A stretch of 64,000 nucleotides of DNA, from assembly GCA_026936325.1 (NCBI GenBank), contig JAPTHN010000019.1:12364253-12428252 (forward strand). Direction: 5' to 3'. Origin of the DNA: Platynereis dumerilii. Lineage: Eukaryota > Annelida > Polychaeta > Phyllodocida > Nereididae. The position numbers were made by a program, and so were the translations under genes. This document shows, piece by piece, positions 11,717 through 23,960 of the stretch; position 1 is the stretch's first letter, and each line of letters starts with the position of its first letter. The notes beneath the pieces were generated by a model. It was not told the origin of the DNA. It saw only the letters and a program-made list of their open reading frames with translations, and made no database searches.

Positions 11717-12648
11717 CCATAATATGGGGTGAATTGGGACAGAATTGGGAGTTTTTCTGTCATGGCATGGACACAAATCATCTTAGAAATACAAATATCT
11801 TGCCAAATTATGTCCAAAGTCAAGGTCCCACTATCCCTACGAGCATTGAAAGATAACTTTAATCTCCAATGATTTATACATGAAAAACCACTGTCCCAAT
11901 TCACCCCACAGTTTGGGGTGAATCGGGACACTCCCCTATTTCTATAAAACAACAGTTGCTACCTTGTGTAAGGGATTGTTCCTTGTGGATAGGCATTAGA
12001 AAATATGTTTGACATGCCAAAATGTTTATTTGAGAAAAATCTGAACTTAATTTAATGTAAAATATGAAGATTTTTAAAAATATGATAAATGACAGAAAAG
12101 TATCCAAAACTGTGGTTTTCTACTGATTATGCTAATGATAGATAATTCTGGACTAAATCCACTATAGATGATGCCAAGTTTAACATTCTTTATCAAAAAG
12201 CCACGCCAGTACACTCAAATGAAAATAAGTAGGGTTATTTTGGTAAATCTCAAAACTTTGCCATGGACCTTGTTCTGAACCCAGGACCAAACATAAACCT
12301 AATCCCATATCCACCCTATAATTACGGTTCCCTAGAACCATTTAAACCAATTTTAAAGTTTGCTGCGTGTTTGGTGGCTGCAATGTTAATACTTTATATG
12401 GTACATGCAAAGTTTTGACCACCTGTGAAAATTTAATTTCTGCAGGGCCAAGTTTCAGGTGCTGCAGCTCCTCACTGCCAGCAGTCAGAAGTACAGAATT
12501 CTATCACAATATGCGCTGGTATGTGTACTATAAATGTGCCAAAAATCAAAATCCTGAGGCCAGGAAAAGTTGCCAATTCTTAGCAAATAAAATGTTTTCC
12601 TGTTCTGTCCCGATTCACCCCAGTGTCCCTATTCACCCCATATTACGG
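11717..12648. mobile_element. TA-flanked MITE, family CCGTAATATGG (copy 1)
   Basis: Begins CCATAATATGGGGTGAAT after TA (11715-11716) and ends ATTCACCCCATATTACGG before TA (12649-12650). The motif GGGGTGAATCGGGACA occurs in both orientations at both ends and again at about 11880-11935. It is an inverted copy of 13020-13949. A TA duplication suggests the Tc1/mariner group, but no transposase is present. Confidence 0.7.
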
Positions 12649-13019
12649 TACTCCTCTTTGTAACATTTAGACGTGCCTTTCCAGACGCACAACACTTTTT
12701 TCTATCAATTACCACCAAATGTTGCCCTATTCCCCTGTATCTTAAGAGTTTACCCATTTTCCCGTTTTCTATCGAGAGATATTGCCGCCATTTTATTTGT
12801 TTCGATCCAGCTACAGGCAGGCCATTTCGCGCCCTACCACCATCAAATAGCTGTTGCAGGGCATTGCATTGAGTCAAACTGGCTGATTGGCTTTGGAAGT
12901 GTCAAGTTTGAAGTGTCATGCTGAAGTGCAATCGAGCTTACAAATAGACCTGTGAATAGAAGTAGATTTCCTTTGATAGGTCTAAACTTCTCAACTTCCC
13001 AAAATAGGCCTATTCATAT
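12649..13019. other. Unique spacer between two inverted MITE copies
   Basis: About 370 bp separating the two CCGTAATATGG elements. It is probably original sequence rather than part of either element. The short frames here look accidental. Confidence 0.45.
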
Positions 13020-13949
13020 CCGTAATATGGGGTGAATCGGGACACTGGGGTGAATCGGGACAGAATAGGAAAACGTTGTATTTGCTTTAAAAAAAGCTAT
13101 TTCTAATTGCCTCATGAATTTGATTTTTGGCAGATTTATAGTACACATACCAGCACATATTGTGATGGAATTTTGTATTTCTAACTACAGGCACTGAGGA
13201 GCTGCAGCACCTAAAACTCGGCCCCTCCGAAATGACATTTTTACAAGCTGGTCAGAACTTTGCCTGTACCAAAAAAAGTACTAATACTACAGAACCAAAC
13301 TTGCAGTAAACTTTAAAATCTGTTTAAAATGGTTGTCGGGGACCATAATTACAGATTGGATGTGGGATGACGTAGGTTTGGTCCTGGGTTCAGATCCAGG
13401 TCAATGGCAAAGTTTCAAGATTTACTCAAAAAACCCTGCTAAGTTTCACTTGAGTGTACTAGCGTGGCTTTTTATTTGATATTATTGAACTTGGCATCAT
13501 TTACAGTGGATTTAGTCAAGAATTACCAATTACTAGAATTTTTTTTATAGAACCGATTTTTTAATTTGTTTTCTGGCATTTATTGTAATTTTAAAATATG
13601 CATATTATCAATGAAATTAATTTCAAATTTTCCTCAAAAAAAATTTTTTGGCTTGCAGAATATGTTTTCTAATATTTATTCACAACTAGCAGTCACTAAA
13701 ACAAGGTAGAGAGTATTGATTGTGGAGATAATGGACTGTCCCGATTCACCCCAAAGTAAGGGGTGAATTAGGACAGGGTTTTCTGGGCCTTGAGCATTGA
13801 GATTTTAGGATATCATATCAAGCTCCAAGGGGTACTTAAACCTTGTACTCAGACACAATTTGACACCAAATTTTGATTTTTAGATTGATTTTTGACCATG
13901 CTATGACAGAAAAACTGCCAATTCTGTCCCAATTCACCCCATATTACGG
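13020..13949. mobile_element. TA-flanked MITE, family CCGTAATATGG (copy 2)
   Basis: Reverse-complement relative of 11717-12648 with the same ends and the same internal GGGGTGAATCGGGACA motifs (near 13022-13070 and 13735-13778). TA follows the right end at 13950-13951. Confidence 0.7.
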
Positions 13950-14207
13950 TAATTCTTAATTTTCAAATCAATTTTCTTTATAAAGATATCAATTATGTCA
14001 AATAAAATGTAAAATTGTAGGTCATTCAAAAGAACTTTAATAGAAAGGTCAACTCTTTATCAACCCTCATTGTTATCTGGGCTGCACACGAATGGCAGAA
14101 TTGTAGGAAATTAATGTCAGCTCAAATCAGATATCTATATGACACCCACACTCCCACAGATTGCCACTTACATGAAAGTCGCTGATTTATATTATTTCCT
14201 ACATATA

Positions 14208-15179
14208 GCGGGGCAGGTATGTAAAAAACAATGCATTTATACATAGAAGCATGAAACTTGGTGCACACTTAAAAAAAAAACATCTATGCAAACATATTTG
14301 GATAGGGAGCCACTTCAGATTTAGCTTAGGTGACTACTGGCAGCCATTTTCAAAAATGGCGGTCAATTCTTCCGTTTTTCTGCTTTCTCTGTAGTTCCTA
14401 CAAAAGGAATACACATAAATATTGTTTTTATTGCTTCTCTAAGTATTCAGTACATTACCATAACATTTTTTGGTAGCCTTGGTCTATTTTCAGGCTTGTT
14501 GGAATCCTTTTTGTTAGAAATATTGAGTCAAACACTGGATTTCGCGGTTACGGATGGTTACACCAATTCTCTATAAATCTAAAAATAAGTTGCATATATT
14601 TGAATTTCTTGTCAGAAGAGCTTTCAAATGAGTACCCGCATCAATGGGTTTCATAAACTTGGTACTAAAATGGAAAAAAATAAAATAAAATGATTTTTCA
14701 AGATTTAGTTTTTTCTTTAATTTTGACGAAAAACTATTGATGCGACCATTCATTTGAAAGCTCTTCTTACAAGGAATTCAAATATGTAGTCAGTTTTAAA
14801 ATCAATTGAGATTCCATGAAACTATGGGAAACCGCAAAAATGATACATTTTCTTCAATAGTTCTAACAAAATGGGCCCTGACAGCCCTAAAATTCCTCAG
14901 TTCAGTCTAGAGATCAATTGATAATGTTTCTTAGATCAGTAGAAGGAATAATGAGCACTGTTTTCATACTTTCAAACTATAGGCACTTCACAGAAAGCAG
15001 GAAAATAAGATAATTAGCCGCCATTTTGGAAAATGGCTGCCATGGGTCAACCAGGTCAAATCTGAAGTGGCTCCCTATCTAAATATTTTCTTTAAGACAT
15101 TTTTGAAATGTGTGCCAAGTTTCAGGGTTCTATGTATAAATGCACTATTACTCCCCTATTCATGACAAATCTGCCCCGC
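14208..15179. mobile_element. TA-flanked foldback element, GCGGGGCAG ends
   Basis: Arms of about 340 bp begin GCGGGGCAG and end CTGCCCCGC and are flanked by TA on both sides (14206-14207, 15180-15181). A second inverted pair lies near the centre (AGAGCTTTCAAATGA at 14617 and its complement near 14752). No transposase frame. Confidence 0.75.
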
Positions 15180-15830
15180 TAATATACAGACCACCCCAAA
15201 TGCTGTACCTCATTTCAAAGCTCAAATAATTATCTACTGTCATGTCACCCAATTTCAGAATTTTTTCTTCACCAGCATTTGTTTTTTTAAATCTCTAAAG
15301 CATATTTCCTCCGAAGTCATGCATGTGTGTGGGGTCCGAATCTACTAGTTGCATGTGTCCAAAGTGTTACATGGGCAAAAATATTAGATCTAACACCAAA
15401 GCTATTAATCTCTTGTTTACTATTTTTAAAATTTTATAACAAATTTTTTATTTCCTCTTCCTTTAAATTGACTTTTTCTCTAACAAAGTCAGGTTTCTCA
15501 AGTATTTGATGAAATTCGGATGGACATGGGAATTACTCTCTTATAGCATAGATTATTTTCATATTTTATCACAAAAAAACGATAAATTAAGAAAAAACTA
15601 CATTCTGTAAGCAAAAAACTGACGTGTATGGTAATCATACTAAGTGCAGCTTAATTGACGCTGCAGCAAAGATGGGCATTTTCGAGAGAATTTTATACAT
15701 TTTTTGTCAGGAATATGATTTACATAGGCTAAATTATTAATTTATTAATATTAACCTACAGTGTTTCTCTAAATATTGCTAAAATATTTTAACACTCATT
15801 ATCACCTGATGCTATACAATTCCGCATCTT
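15180..15830. other. No gene recognised
   Basis: AT-rich spacer between the foldback element and the motif array that begins at 15834. Confidence 0.45.
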
Positions 15831-15833
15831 TGT

Positions 15834-17195
15834 TAACGTATGTGATGTTGACATTTGACTTCCATTTAACGTATGTGACTTTCTAACGTATGTGATGTTT
15901 GACCTAAGCTTAAGCTCATTTAATTAGTTTTCAGCATGTCTCCATGATAATGAGGTGTCATTGAATCAAAATGCATTGAATAGACTGACTGTCATTCCAG
16001 TGTTGGGGATCCGTTCATTTGTGCAATTTCCCTTTCTTAAGCTGCGTTCAAGGCTTATCCATGTTGCATATAGTTTAACCTAAAATTGCTGTTTTCGATA
16101 ATTGATATAGCAGATTTAATTGCCCTTGAATAAAATAATTTTGATTGCATGTTTATCAAAGGATAATGTTATTTAACTATTGACACTTATAACCAGTGTT
16201 GGTTAATATCTTATGCACAACTTTTCATATTAATTAAATTTTATGTCAATCTTGCCGTTCCTGTCAAATCATCACATACAAACTGATTCAAGTATTCATG
16301 TGTGATAATGAAAAAAGAATATTATATGGATTTTCAAAGGAATGCATCACAAAATCACATTTGGAGGCGGCGGTTGAAATTTGGTTATCTGCACTAATTT
16401 CAAATAACAAAAAAGTGACAAATATTCTTACAAAATGTATGTGATTATTTGACATCCTTTGAAAATTGTCAAACATCACATACATGTCAATCATTAACAT
16501 TTTAAGTTTCCTGTTGGTATCATTGAATCTTTTTACTGTTTCAAATAACAGTTAACATCTTTAAACTATATAAAATCAATTTAGCTGCTTAACTTGGATG
16601 TGTTGTCCAGAGAATGTGCACCTCAGAAGTATGTGACAGTTGGACAATCGCCGGTCAACCATCACATACAACACATAAGTGTCAGTAAAAGGCATCCATT
16701 GGCCTATAGCAAGTGCAATATGCAGTTAACACAATACGTTTTACCCACTTAGTTCACCTGGTGTTTACTGTAGTGAATTTAAATCAGTTCAGAAGGACAG
16801 GAACTCACCATGTTGTGTCAACCATCACATACATCACATTCGTGATTTTGACCACATGGCTGGAAATCACCCTATTTCATATCTGTTCTGACATGAAAGT
16901 TGGAGAAAGAACACAAAATTGTTAAATTTAAAATATTTTCCTTTACTTTCCCTTCCAATTTCATTAAAATGGCTCAAAACCTACCTATTATCTCACGTAT
17001 GTGATGCATCTCACGTATGTGATGCACCACTTTTTTGCAGAAGAAAACTATTCAAGCGCCCCCTAGCTGTTAGGGTGTTGTAATAAACTCTCCAAAAAGG
17101 GCTAACAATGTAGTTCTCCTGGATATCTCCAGATGACACCATCAACCAGGCTATCTTTCCTGTAGCCTCATTTTTCTGAAATACGTATGTGATGC
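15834..17195. repeat. Dispersed motif array, YGTATGTGATG-N-TTGAC
   Basis: About eleven copies of a GTATGTGATG core occur near 15837, 15870, 15886, 16268(-), 16437, 16476(-), 16661(-), 16821(-), 16996, 17013 and 17184. Seven are extended by a TTGAC half. Copies lie in both orientations at irregular spacing. This is the style of the subterminal arrays in other elements of this window, but I found no terminal inverted repeat. Confidence 0.6.
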
Positions 17196-17199
17196 TTTG

Positions 17200-18030
17200 A
17201 TTATTTCATACACCGTCCTAGTTTTTAAGGTTTTGATCATCAAATGTCACTCCAGCAAACTATTTTTGATTATAAATAGCAAACTTACTAAATTATCAAT
17301 AACTTAGAACTCATACTTGTGTTGTATAGCCATTTTAAGGATTATTTATCTTATCTAGAAATTAGGGAGAAATGTTTGACCAAAACATACAGAAATGGAC
17401 CCTTTTTGAATGGGGTAAAAAATCAATTCCAAATGTTTATAGACTAAAAATTAAATTTTTGTGGCAAAGAAGAGTATCTGTACTTCAGGTTACCACTTTG
17501 TTTTTGGTGGTTACACCATTTTGGTGCGACGATTTTATGGATTAAAGTAAGGCAAATGAGAAATGTAACGCTTTGACATGCCAAAAACTGCCGTTTTTTG
17601 GGCTGAAATCATCAATAAAATAAAGACAAATTAATTTACAAACACAATTTTTTCACAAAAACGTAGCAAAAATGGTCTTTTTTGTGCTGCTAAAATTTCA
17701 GGAAAATTGATTGTATACCCAGCCAGCTATAGCCTATAGGCAGCAATGCGTTAAAATAATGGTTGGACACAACTAGTAGATTTTTACTCTGCACCCAGGC
17801 ACCAGACCAGTCAACATGATGCCTATTGTAGGCACCTCTCTGACTGCCATTTATCACGGGTAAATGCTAGTTATTATGATACTGGCACATCGCATCTTCA
17901 GTGAATACAAATATAATCAATAGCAGGTTTATATTAATGGATAAGCGAGAAAGGCTGAGTATACATACTGGGTACCATTGATTTGTGTCATGTTCATGCA
18001 AACATTCATGGTCATCACCAGTCCTGGTTG
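17200..18030. other. No gene recognised; presumed 5' flank or intron of the 18.3-kb gene
   Basis: No exon with convincing coding content was found between the motif array and the MITE at 18031. Confidence 0.35.
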
Positions 18031-18180
18031 CAGGGGCGTATCTAGAAATGGCCTAAGGGGGGGGCCATTACATGGGGTGAATACGGGGCGCTCCGCTGCG
18101 TTTCCTATCTCTTCCATGTTAATTTTGGGCCTGAGGGGGGGGCCATGGCACCATGGCCCCCCCCCCTAAATACGCCACTG
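18031..18180. mobile_element. hAT-like MITE with 8-bp target duplication
   Basis: Begins CAGGGGCGTATCTAG and ends TAAATACGCCACTG. The flanking octamers are identical (CCTGGTTG at 18023-18030 and 18181-18188), which fixes both ends. Eight-bp duplications are typical of hAT transposons. G- and C-rich blocks dominate the interior. Confidence 0.8.
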
Positions 18181-18332
18181 CCTGGTTGATCTTGTTCAGT
18201 TGTTTTAACGTCTGTAGTAGTTTATCATTATTTTGGTATCTATCAAGATTGCAACATTGCATACTATTCAATAACTTCAAAGTGATATTCAAATAGTTCA
18301 GGACTCCAATTGTCTGTGTGTTGTATTTGCAG

Positions 18333-18662
18333 CCTAGAAGACTTGAAATGGGCCATGGAAATGTCATAAGAGAGAGATATGGACACCTGCAGCAGCAGTT
18401 GGACTTCAAGGAAACCAGTCCAACATGGACGACTGAGGAGGATTTGGAGAGATACGGAGAGGAAGGGAGACTCTGGGCTGAGACAATATTTGATGCAATG
18501 AATTTCATGGCAAGGAATTACAGGCAGAGATTTGGTAGCTTCGTGGAAGATAAATGTAATTTCCTAAGAGTCAATCAGGTATATGATGTGTCAGTAATCT
18601 GCGAGAGATGCCTGGAGCTGCTGAGCCCATCTGTCTTCTTCAAAAGAGAAGAGAATGCTTGA
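18333..18662 (+). CDS. Terminal exon of an unrecognised host gene
   Basis: A strong splice acceptor (pyrimidine-rich run then TTTGCAG at 18326-18332) precedes an open frame of 109 codons ending in TGA, with an AATAAA signal about 40 bases after the stop. The first Met is at 18348. The protein is hydrophilic and helical, with a T-T-E-E-D-L-E-R-Y block, an aromatic W-A-E-T-I-F-D-A-M-N-F-M-A-R-N-Y-R block and a C-terminal C-E-R-C pair. I do not recognise the family. A decayed copy of the same exon follows at 18806-19061 with its own acceptor and AATAAA, and the conserved residues in that copy support real coding history. Upstream exons were not found. Confidence 0.55.
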   Translation, partial: PRRLEMGHGNVIRERYGHLQQQLDFKETSPTWTTEEDLERYGEEGRLWAETIFDAMNFMARNYRQRFGSFVEDKCNFLRVNQVYDVSVICERCLELLSPSVFFKREENA

Positions 18663-18805
18663 CACACTATGATCTTGGGCATTAATTTTCTGTATGTTAT
18701 ACAATAAAAGGATTTAAAAAAGTGAATTTTCACTACTGGTGGGAACTCGAGTTGAATTTTTTTTTCACACAATGCAGAAACCTAATTTATAATGATATTT
18801 TACAG

Positions 18806-19061
18806 GCAAAAGGAAATAAAACGCAACATGGAGTAGGATTTCAACAAATTTTCAGAGGAAGGGAGATTCTGGGCTGAAAATATATTTGATGCCATCCATA
18901 TGCTGGCAAGGAATTACGGAAGAATATTTGGTAGCTTCTTAGACTATACCTGAAAAAACTTGCTGGCTCATAAAGTATAATATGATGTGTTAGATACTTG
19001 TGAAAAATGCATGGAGCGACTGGGACCGTGTGTCTTTTTCAGTAAAAAAGAGACTCTTTGA
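18806..19061 (+). pseudogene. Decayed tandem duplicate of the 18.3-kb terminal exon
   Basis: It follows an acceptor (ATATTTTACAG, ending 18805) and repeats the order of the upstream exon: E-E-G-R-F-W-A-E-N-I-F-D-A, then A-R-N-Y-G-R-I-F-G-S-F, then C-E-K-C-M-E-R-L. The frame has at least two stops and a shift in its second half. An AATAAA lies near 19113. It is best read as a non-functional duplicate exon, though an alternative 3' end using only its beginning cannot be excluded. Confidence 0.6.
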
Positions 19062-19477
19062 TGATCAGCTATCATCAAGAATAACTTGTAAAGCATTTAC
19101 TAAAACCGCCTTTCGAAAATAAAATTAATCCTAGTGATTTAAAACTTTATTGTAAAGCTTGAAAGCTGTGTTAGCGCAGCATCATGAACAGTCTTAATGC
19201 TGCTAAATTAATAAGTCATTTTGGGCTATTCAGCCGTTGGGGTAATGTTGACTTTTCCAAATTGAATAATGTATTATTGGCTTCATGATATACATCAAGT
19301 GACAATTTTTTTGACAGTTTTTGGTGATGTTGTTGTAGGGTAAGGTTCCTTGAGTCGGACACTTATACAAGGGGCGTCCCAAAAGTTCTGACCAATTGTT
19401 TTGGCAGACCTTTCTATTTTTAAAAAGTATCTGTATGAAATTTTCACAGAATTAATTTCAGATGTGTCACTAGAGTC
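19062..19477. other. No gene recognised
   Basis: Spacer. TAGGGTAAGGTTCC followed by TTGAGTCGGACA near 19336-19360 resembles sequences at 62743 and 62934. Confidence 0.4.
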
Positions 19478-20974
19478 AAGGATGGTAAATCCGTCCAGGA
19501 TGGTAAATCCGCCCACACTGTAATATGGGCATAAAAATATATCTGTTGAAGTTTTGTGAGTTTCAAAAGCAAGGGAAATTCGTTTTTAAAAGATTTTTCC
19601 TTTTTCAGCATTTTTAATCATTTTTTTGGGTCCATTTAAAAACTTAAGATAAAAGACAATCAAACTCTGTGACGTCATCAACCATTTTGTGAATTTTAGT
19701 TGGTTGGCCTTGTAGGCCTATTTCAATCAACAGACAAATTAAATCTGTTTCATGTCAAAAGATCACTGAATAAAATAGAAAATGTATTATTTTTATTTGA
19801 TTTTTAAAGAATTACTCAGTTGTGACACATTTGAAGGAAATACATTGGAAATAGAAGTGGACGGAATTGCCATCCTCATAGTCCGCAAGCTAATTCTCAA
19901 AAGAGGCTTAGAAAAAGTTTCAGTAAACACCCCTGAGTAGATTTAGTTTGACACTTGATGATGTTAGGGTACCCAAGCCTGCATATGGCCAGGGTGGGTT
20001 TACTCATCAACTGTGGCGCATAACCCGGTAATGCGGCCATATGTCCGGTTACGGACAAAATTTATTGAAAATTCCAAATATTGAGTTTTGGGGGCCTAAT
20101 AGTTACTGGATCAAACTGAAATTGGATCAAATATGTGCAGAATAATTGGTTGCATGTTACTAAACTGAAAAATGTTACATTGTTTCTTTATTTTGTGATT
20201 TATAAGGAATTTATAGTAATTTTTCATGGAAAATTCACTTCATTTTCAGCCGGGCCTAATTACAAATCTCTTCAGAACTTCAGTTCTAATTCAGATATCA
20301 ACATGATTGAATTTGCAAAAACTGCTCCTTATTCCCAGCGTGCCAGTGGTATCACAGTCATGACCCTGTGATAGATAGTTATTCTGCTATTAGACTTTAA
20401 AGTGACAAAATTTACCCTACCCCTCCTTATTTTCTAAATTATCAAATATTCATGGATAGCAGAAATTTGATCCTCAGGTTCTTTGCAACGAATGAATTGC
20501 TTAGCTATGCAAATGCCCCATTTAGGGAGACTGCAGGTGAATACAGAGACCATGTATATACTGTTAATTAATTAGATATTATGTTTTTATGGCCATTTTT
20601 ATACCAATTTCCTTCGTTTCCTTCGAAATGAGTAAAATGTAAGCTATCACCACAATTTTAACATTAGATTGGTCCACAAGTGTAAAAAAATATATGCCCA
20701 CATTTACATATATATGGTATGTGATGAAGTTCAACAAGTCACTATTTAAATTTTGAAACTTCAAAACTCTTATATCTGAGAAATGAACGACTTGCGATGT
20801 CAAAGCATTTTTCATGATAAAGAAGTTCAAGAACGAACATAATTTTGCAAATAGTTCTTCAAGCTGAAAAAAGAAATCAATGGATAACCTTTAATAATCA
20901 GCTTAAATCCCTAGTTCAAACTCAAGGGAACCACAGGCCTACAGTGTTCATGAAACCATATTAAATAACATATA

Positions 20975-21531
20975 CACCGCATCTGACGAAATTATGCAAG
21001 TAGGTTATTTCGATGTAGCACAAAAACTTTTGGGCCCAACAGTGTATCCTTTTCACATAATCATTGGATTGGGCTGAGAAATATTTCATGTGACTTTCAT
21101 CAAGTTTCGTTCAGGCAAAGTTGAGTTATGCCATATATTCAAATATTTTGGTGTCTGACGAAATTATGCAAAAGCAACACAGCAAGCGGAAGGACAGTAC
21201 AAATGTTTAATTATCAAACAATTGTGCTCAAAACATTAGCATTACATCATTTGGCTACTATCCACATCAAAAAATTTTGCTTACTTGCTGTCCCTGCTGA
21301 GTAATATGCATAAATTGTCTCCATTGGAATAACATTGCATTATTTTGTCAGACACCGAAATATTTGAATATATAGCATAACATAACTTTGCCTAAACGAA
21401 ACTTGATGAAAGTCACATGAAATATTTCTCAACCCAATCCAATGATTATGTGAAAAGGATACACTGTTGGGCCCAAAAGTTTTTGTGCTACATCGAAATA
21501 ACCTACTTGCATAATTTCGTCAGATGCGGTG
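20975..21531. mobile_element. TA-flanked foldback element, CACCGCATCTGACG ends
   Basis: Arms of about 195 bp starting CACCGCATCTGACGAAATTA are flanked by TA at 20973-20974 and 21532-21533. The spacer is about 170 bp. Nested in the large inverted-repeat element. Confidence 0.75.
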
Positions 21532-21570
21532 TAATTCTTATGACCAGCCATACTAAAACAAGCAGTGACA

Positions 21571-22214
21571 CTAGTTTTGAAAAGACAGAACCATGACATT
21601 ACAGTGGTCATCCTTCCTGGCTTGCTTTTGTCTGAAGAAAAATTGGTTGATGTCTGTTGAGGATTTACTGCCTTGAAGTACTGCCATAGAAGTTTCAATG
21701 GCATCAGTCGTACTTAGCATTAGTTCCTGATTGTCTTCAAGGTAGGCTGGTTCTCTGGGCCAGTGTGGATCATTAGCTATCATACTCTTTGATTTCTCCT
21801 GCCCCATTCACTTAAACAGCAGACACTGTTACATCCTGTAGTTTATGAACTTGAGTGTTGCCCAGTTTTTGTGAAATATTTATGGGGCTGATATTTTTGC
21901 ATCTACCTCTGCCTATGACTTTACTTCAGCCACAATTCTGATTTTGTGCTGCAGCAGATATTGAAGTGTCTGGTGATCACTGATCAGCTAATAAACTTGG
22001 CTATTGTCCTTCTTGCATAATGAGCATGCAATAAAAAGCAGGGATCAGCCTCTTGATGGGCCGACCGAAGATCTTCTAGGTCTTCAACAGTTTGGTGACC
22101 TGACATTCTACAATCTGATGCATTATTGAACTCACAACTCCATGTAGTCACTAAATGAATACCACTGTGATCCGATTTGTACTTTGACACGATTTTTTCC
22201 TGCTGTTTGGGCAA
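21571..22214 (-). pseudogene. Broken coding fragments, possibly of a transposon-associated protein
   Basis: Two short minus-strand frames (21984-22214 and 21571-21807) look coding in composition. The first holds D-L-R-S-A-H-Q-E-A-D followed by F-L-L-H-A-H-Y-A-R. This recalls an E-A-D-T-R-L-L-L-H-A-K-H-A block that I remember from long uncharacterised, multi-copy invertebrate proteins; this is memory, not a search. The region between the frames is not open. They lie between the arms of the large inverted repeat, so they may be remnants of that element's own gene. Confidence 0.3.
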
Positions 22215-22344
22215 AATCTGTGGTCAAAGACTCTTAAACTTGATGTTCTGGCAATGGTAGATGCATAAATATCAGCACCATAGTACAAAATGTGGGCTGC
22301 ACTGAAGCTAAGCCGATACTACCATGCAGTAAATGCACTCAAAT

Positions 22345-22508
22345 CAGTGGCATAATTTTCAAAATAAAGTGGTGGGGCACTGACAACTTTTTAAAATTTA
22401 TTGCATGGGCACAGCAGAGTTACGGAAGCTCCGAATTTTTTCACCTTTTTTTGGCGAAAAAGTGGTGGGTCATCTGCCCCACCAGTCCCATAGGAACTGA
22501 CGCCACTG
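22345..22508. mobile_element. hAT-like MITE with near-perfect 8-bp duplication
   Basis: Begins CAGTGGCATA and ends GACGCCACTG. The flanks ACTCAAAT and ACTAAAAT differ at one base. Same end style as the 18031 and 58824 elements. Confidence 0.7.
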
Positions 22509-22675
22509 ACTAAAATGATTCAAGAGTGACAGCAGTTTGAATTTAAAGCGGCTCATGAATCTAAAGAGTATGGTAGTAATAATAACGTCTGCCTCTGACA
22601 GAGGTTAATATCAGCTAAAATAGCTGCAGAGCCAGTAACATTGAGTTATTATTGACATAGCTGGTTATCCTAACA

Positions 22676-23960
22676 GGCAAAGTCAAAGTCAAAAATCTTT
22701 TATTTAACCAGGATGGCCCATTCAGTTTACACTGGTTTCCAATGAGGTCCTGACACATAATTAGACACACAAAATTTACAGAGGACGCACAAAAACACAG
22801 GATTAGACAAGATATATACAAAAGAAAATACATGTAAAAATACATAAACAGGGTAAAAAATAAATTGGTAGAAAGATTTTTAAGAGCAAATAGAAATATT
22901 AAAATATAAATTAAAATTGGAATATATAGATAAAAATGATCAATAAGGACCTCTATTGGATAAAATCTCATGCTTTAGCCTATTTTTAAAAACATGTACT
23001 GAGGTAGAATTTCTGACGGCCATGCTAAGTCCATTCCATGCTTTCACCCCTTGGTAGATAAATGCCCTTTGGCCAGTGGTAGTTCTGCATTTGGGGATCA
23101 GCAAGTCTTTTCTGTGAGATCTTCGTGTGTTATGGCCATGACTAGAAAATGTGAACATCCTGGATAAATACGGTGGAGAGGGTCCATTAATGCATTTATG
23201 CATAAAAACACATCGGTGATAAAACACTCTCTCAGACAAATAAAACCATTTGAGTGTGTTAAGAACATCATGGGTACATGTATCATATGGAACTTGTAAT
23301 ATTATTTTTCCTGCTATGTTTTGGAGTCGCTGCAATTTAATCAATTCAGTTATATTACAATTTGCATATACAGTGTCACAATAGTCAAACAGGGGTAATA
23401 TCAGAGCATTGTAGAGCATCATCGCAAGATTTTCGTCCAGGAAAGCTCGGACTCGTCGTAATATTCCAATTCTCTGCTTTATTTTATTTCGTGCTTTTTC
23501 CAAGTGGTGTTTCCAAGATAATGTAGCATCCATCCATAGGCCCAGATATTTGTAATTTTCGACATGTTCTAACCTGTCATTTCCAATATTAATTTCAGGA
23601 GGTTGAGTTTGTTGCAGCTTACGTGATGTGCCGAACAGCATAAATTTGCACTTTGTGACATTCAGATGGAGCTTGTTAGCACTGAACCACAAAGAAGCTT
23701 GTTGCAGATCGTATTCGAGCTTCTGTTTTATAATGTCAGGATCCGTTGAATCAAATAATAAAATTGTGTCATCTGCGTACATATGGAGTTTGCAGTATGA
23801 CATTTGCTTTTTAAAATCATTAATAAAAAATATAAAAAGCAGGGGCCCTAAAATGGATCCCTGCGGCACTCCACACATGACGGGTAAACTAGATGAAAGA
23901 GACTCTTGAAATCTTACGCAGGCATTGCGATGTCGCTCACTTGTGGGACAATGCAGAAAC
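22676..23960 (-). mobile_element. 5'-truncated LINE (CR1/Jockey-like clade)
   Basis: The minus strand carries the C-terminal half of a LINE reverse transcriptase followed by a 3' UTR, an AATAAA and a tail of GACTTT-type repeats near 22680-22690. The open frame 22940-23977 is detailed separately. The 5' end stops near 23950-23980, where unrelated CTG-rich sequence begins, as expected from incomplete reverse transcription. Confidence 0.85.

Noticed and set aside
12367-12924. Frames of about 80-98 codons on both strands
   Set aside because: They lie in inverted MITE copies and the spacer between them; no conserved motif and the mirrored copy is not open.
22615-22971. Hydrophobic 118-codon minus-strand frame resembling a membrane protein
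   Set aside because: It is the AT-rich 3' untranslated tail of the LINE just upstream on the same strand.
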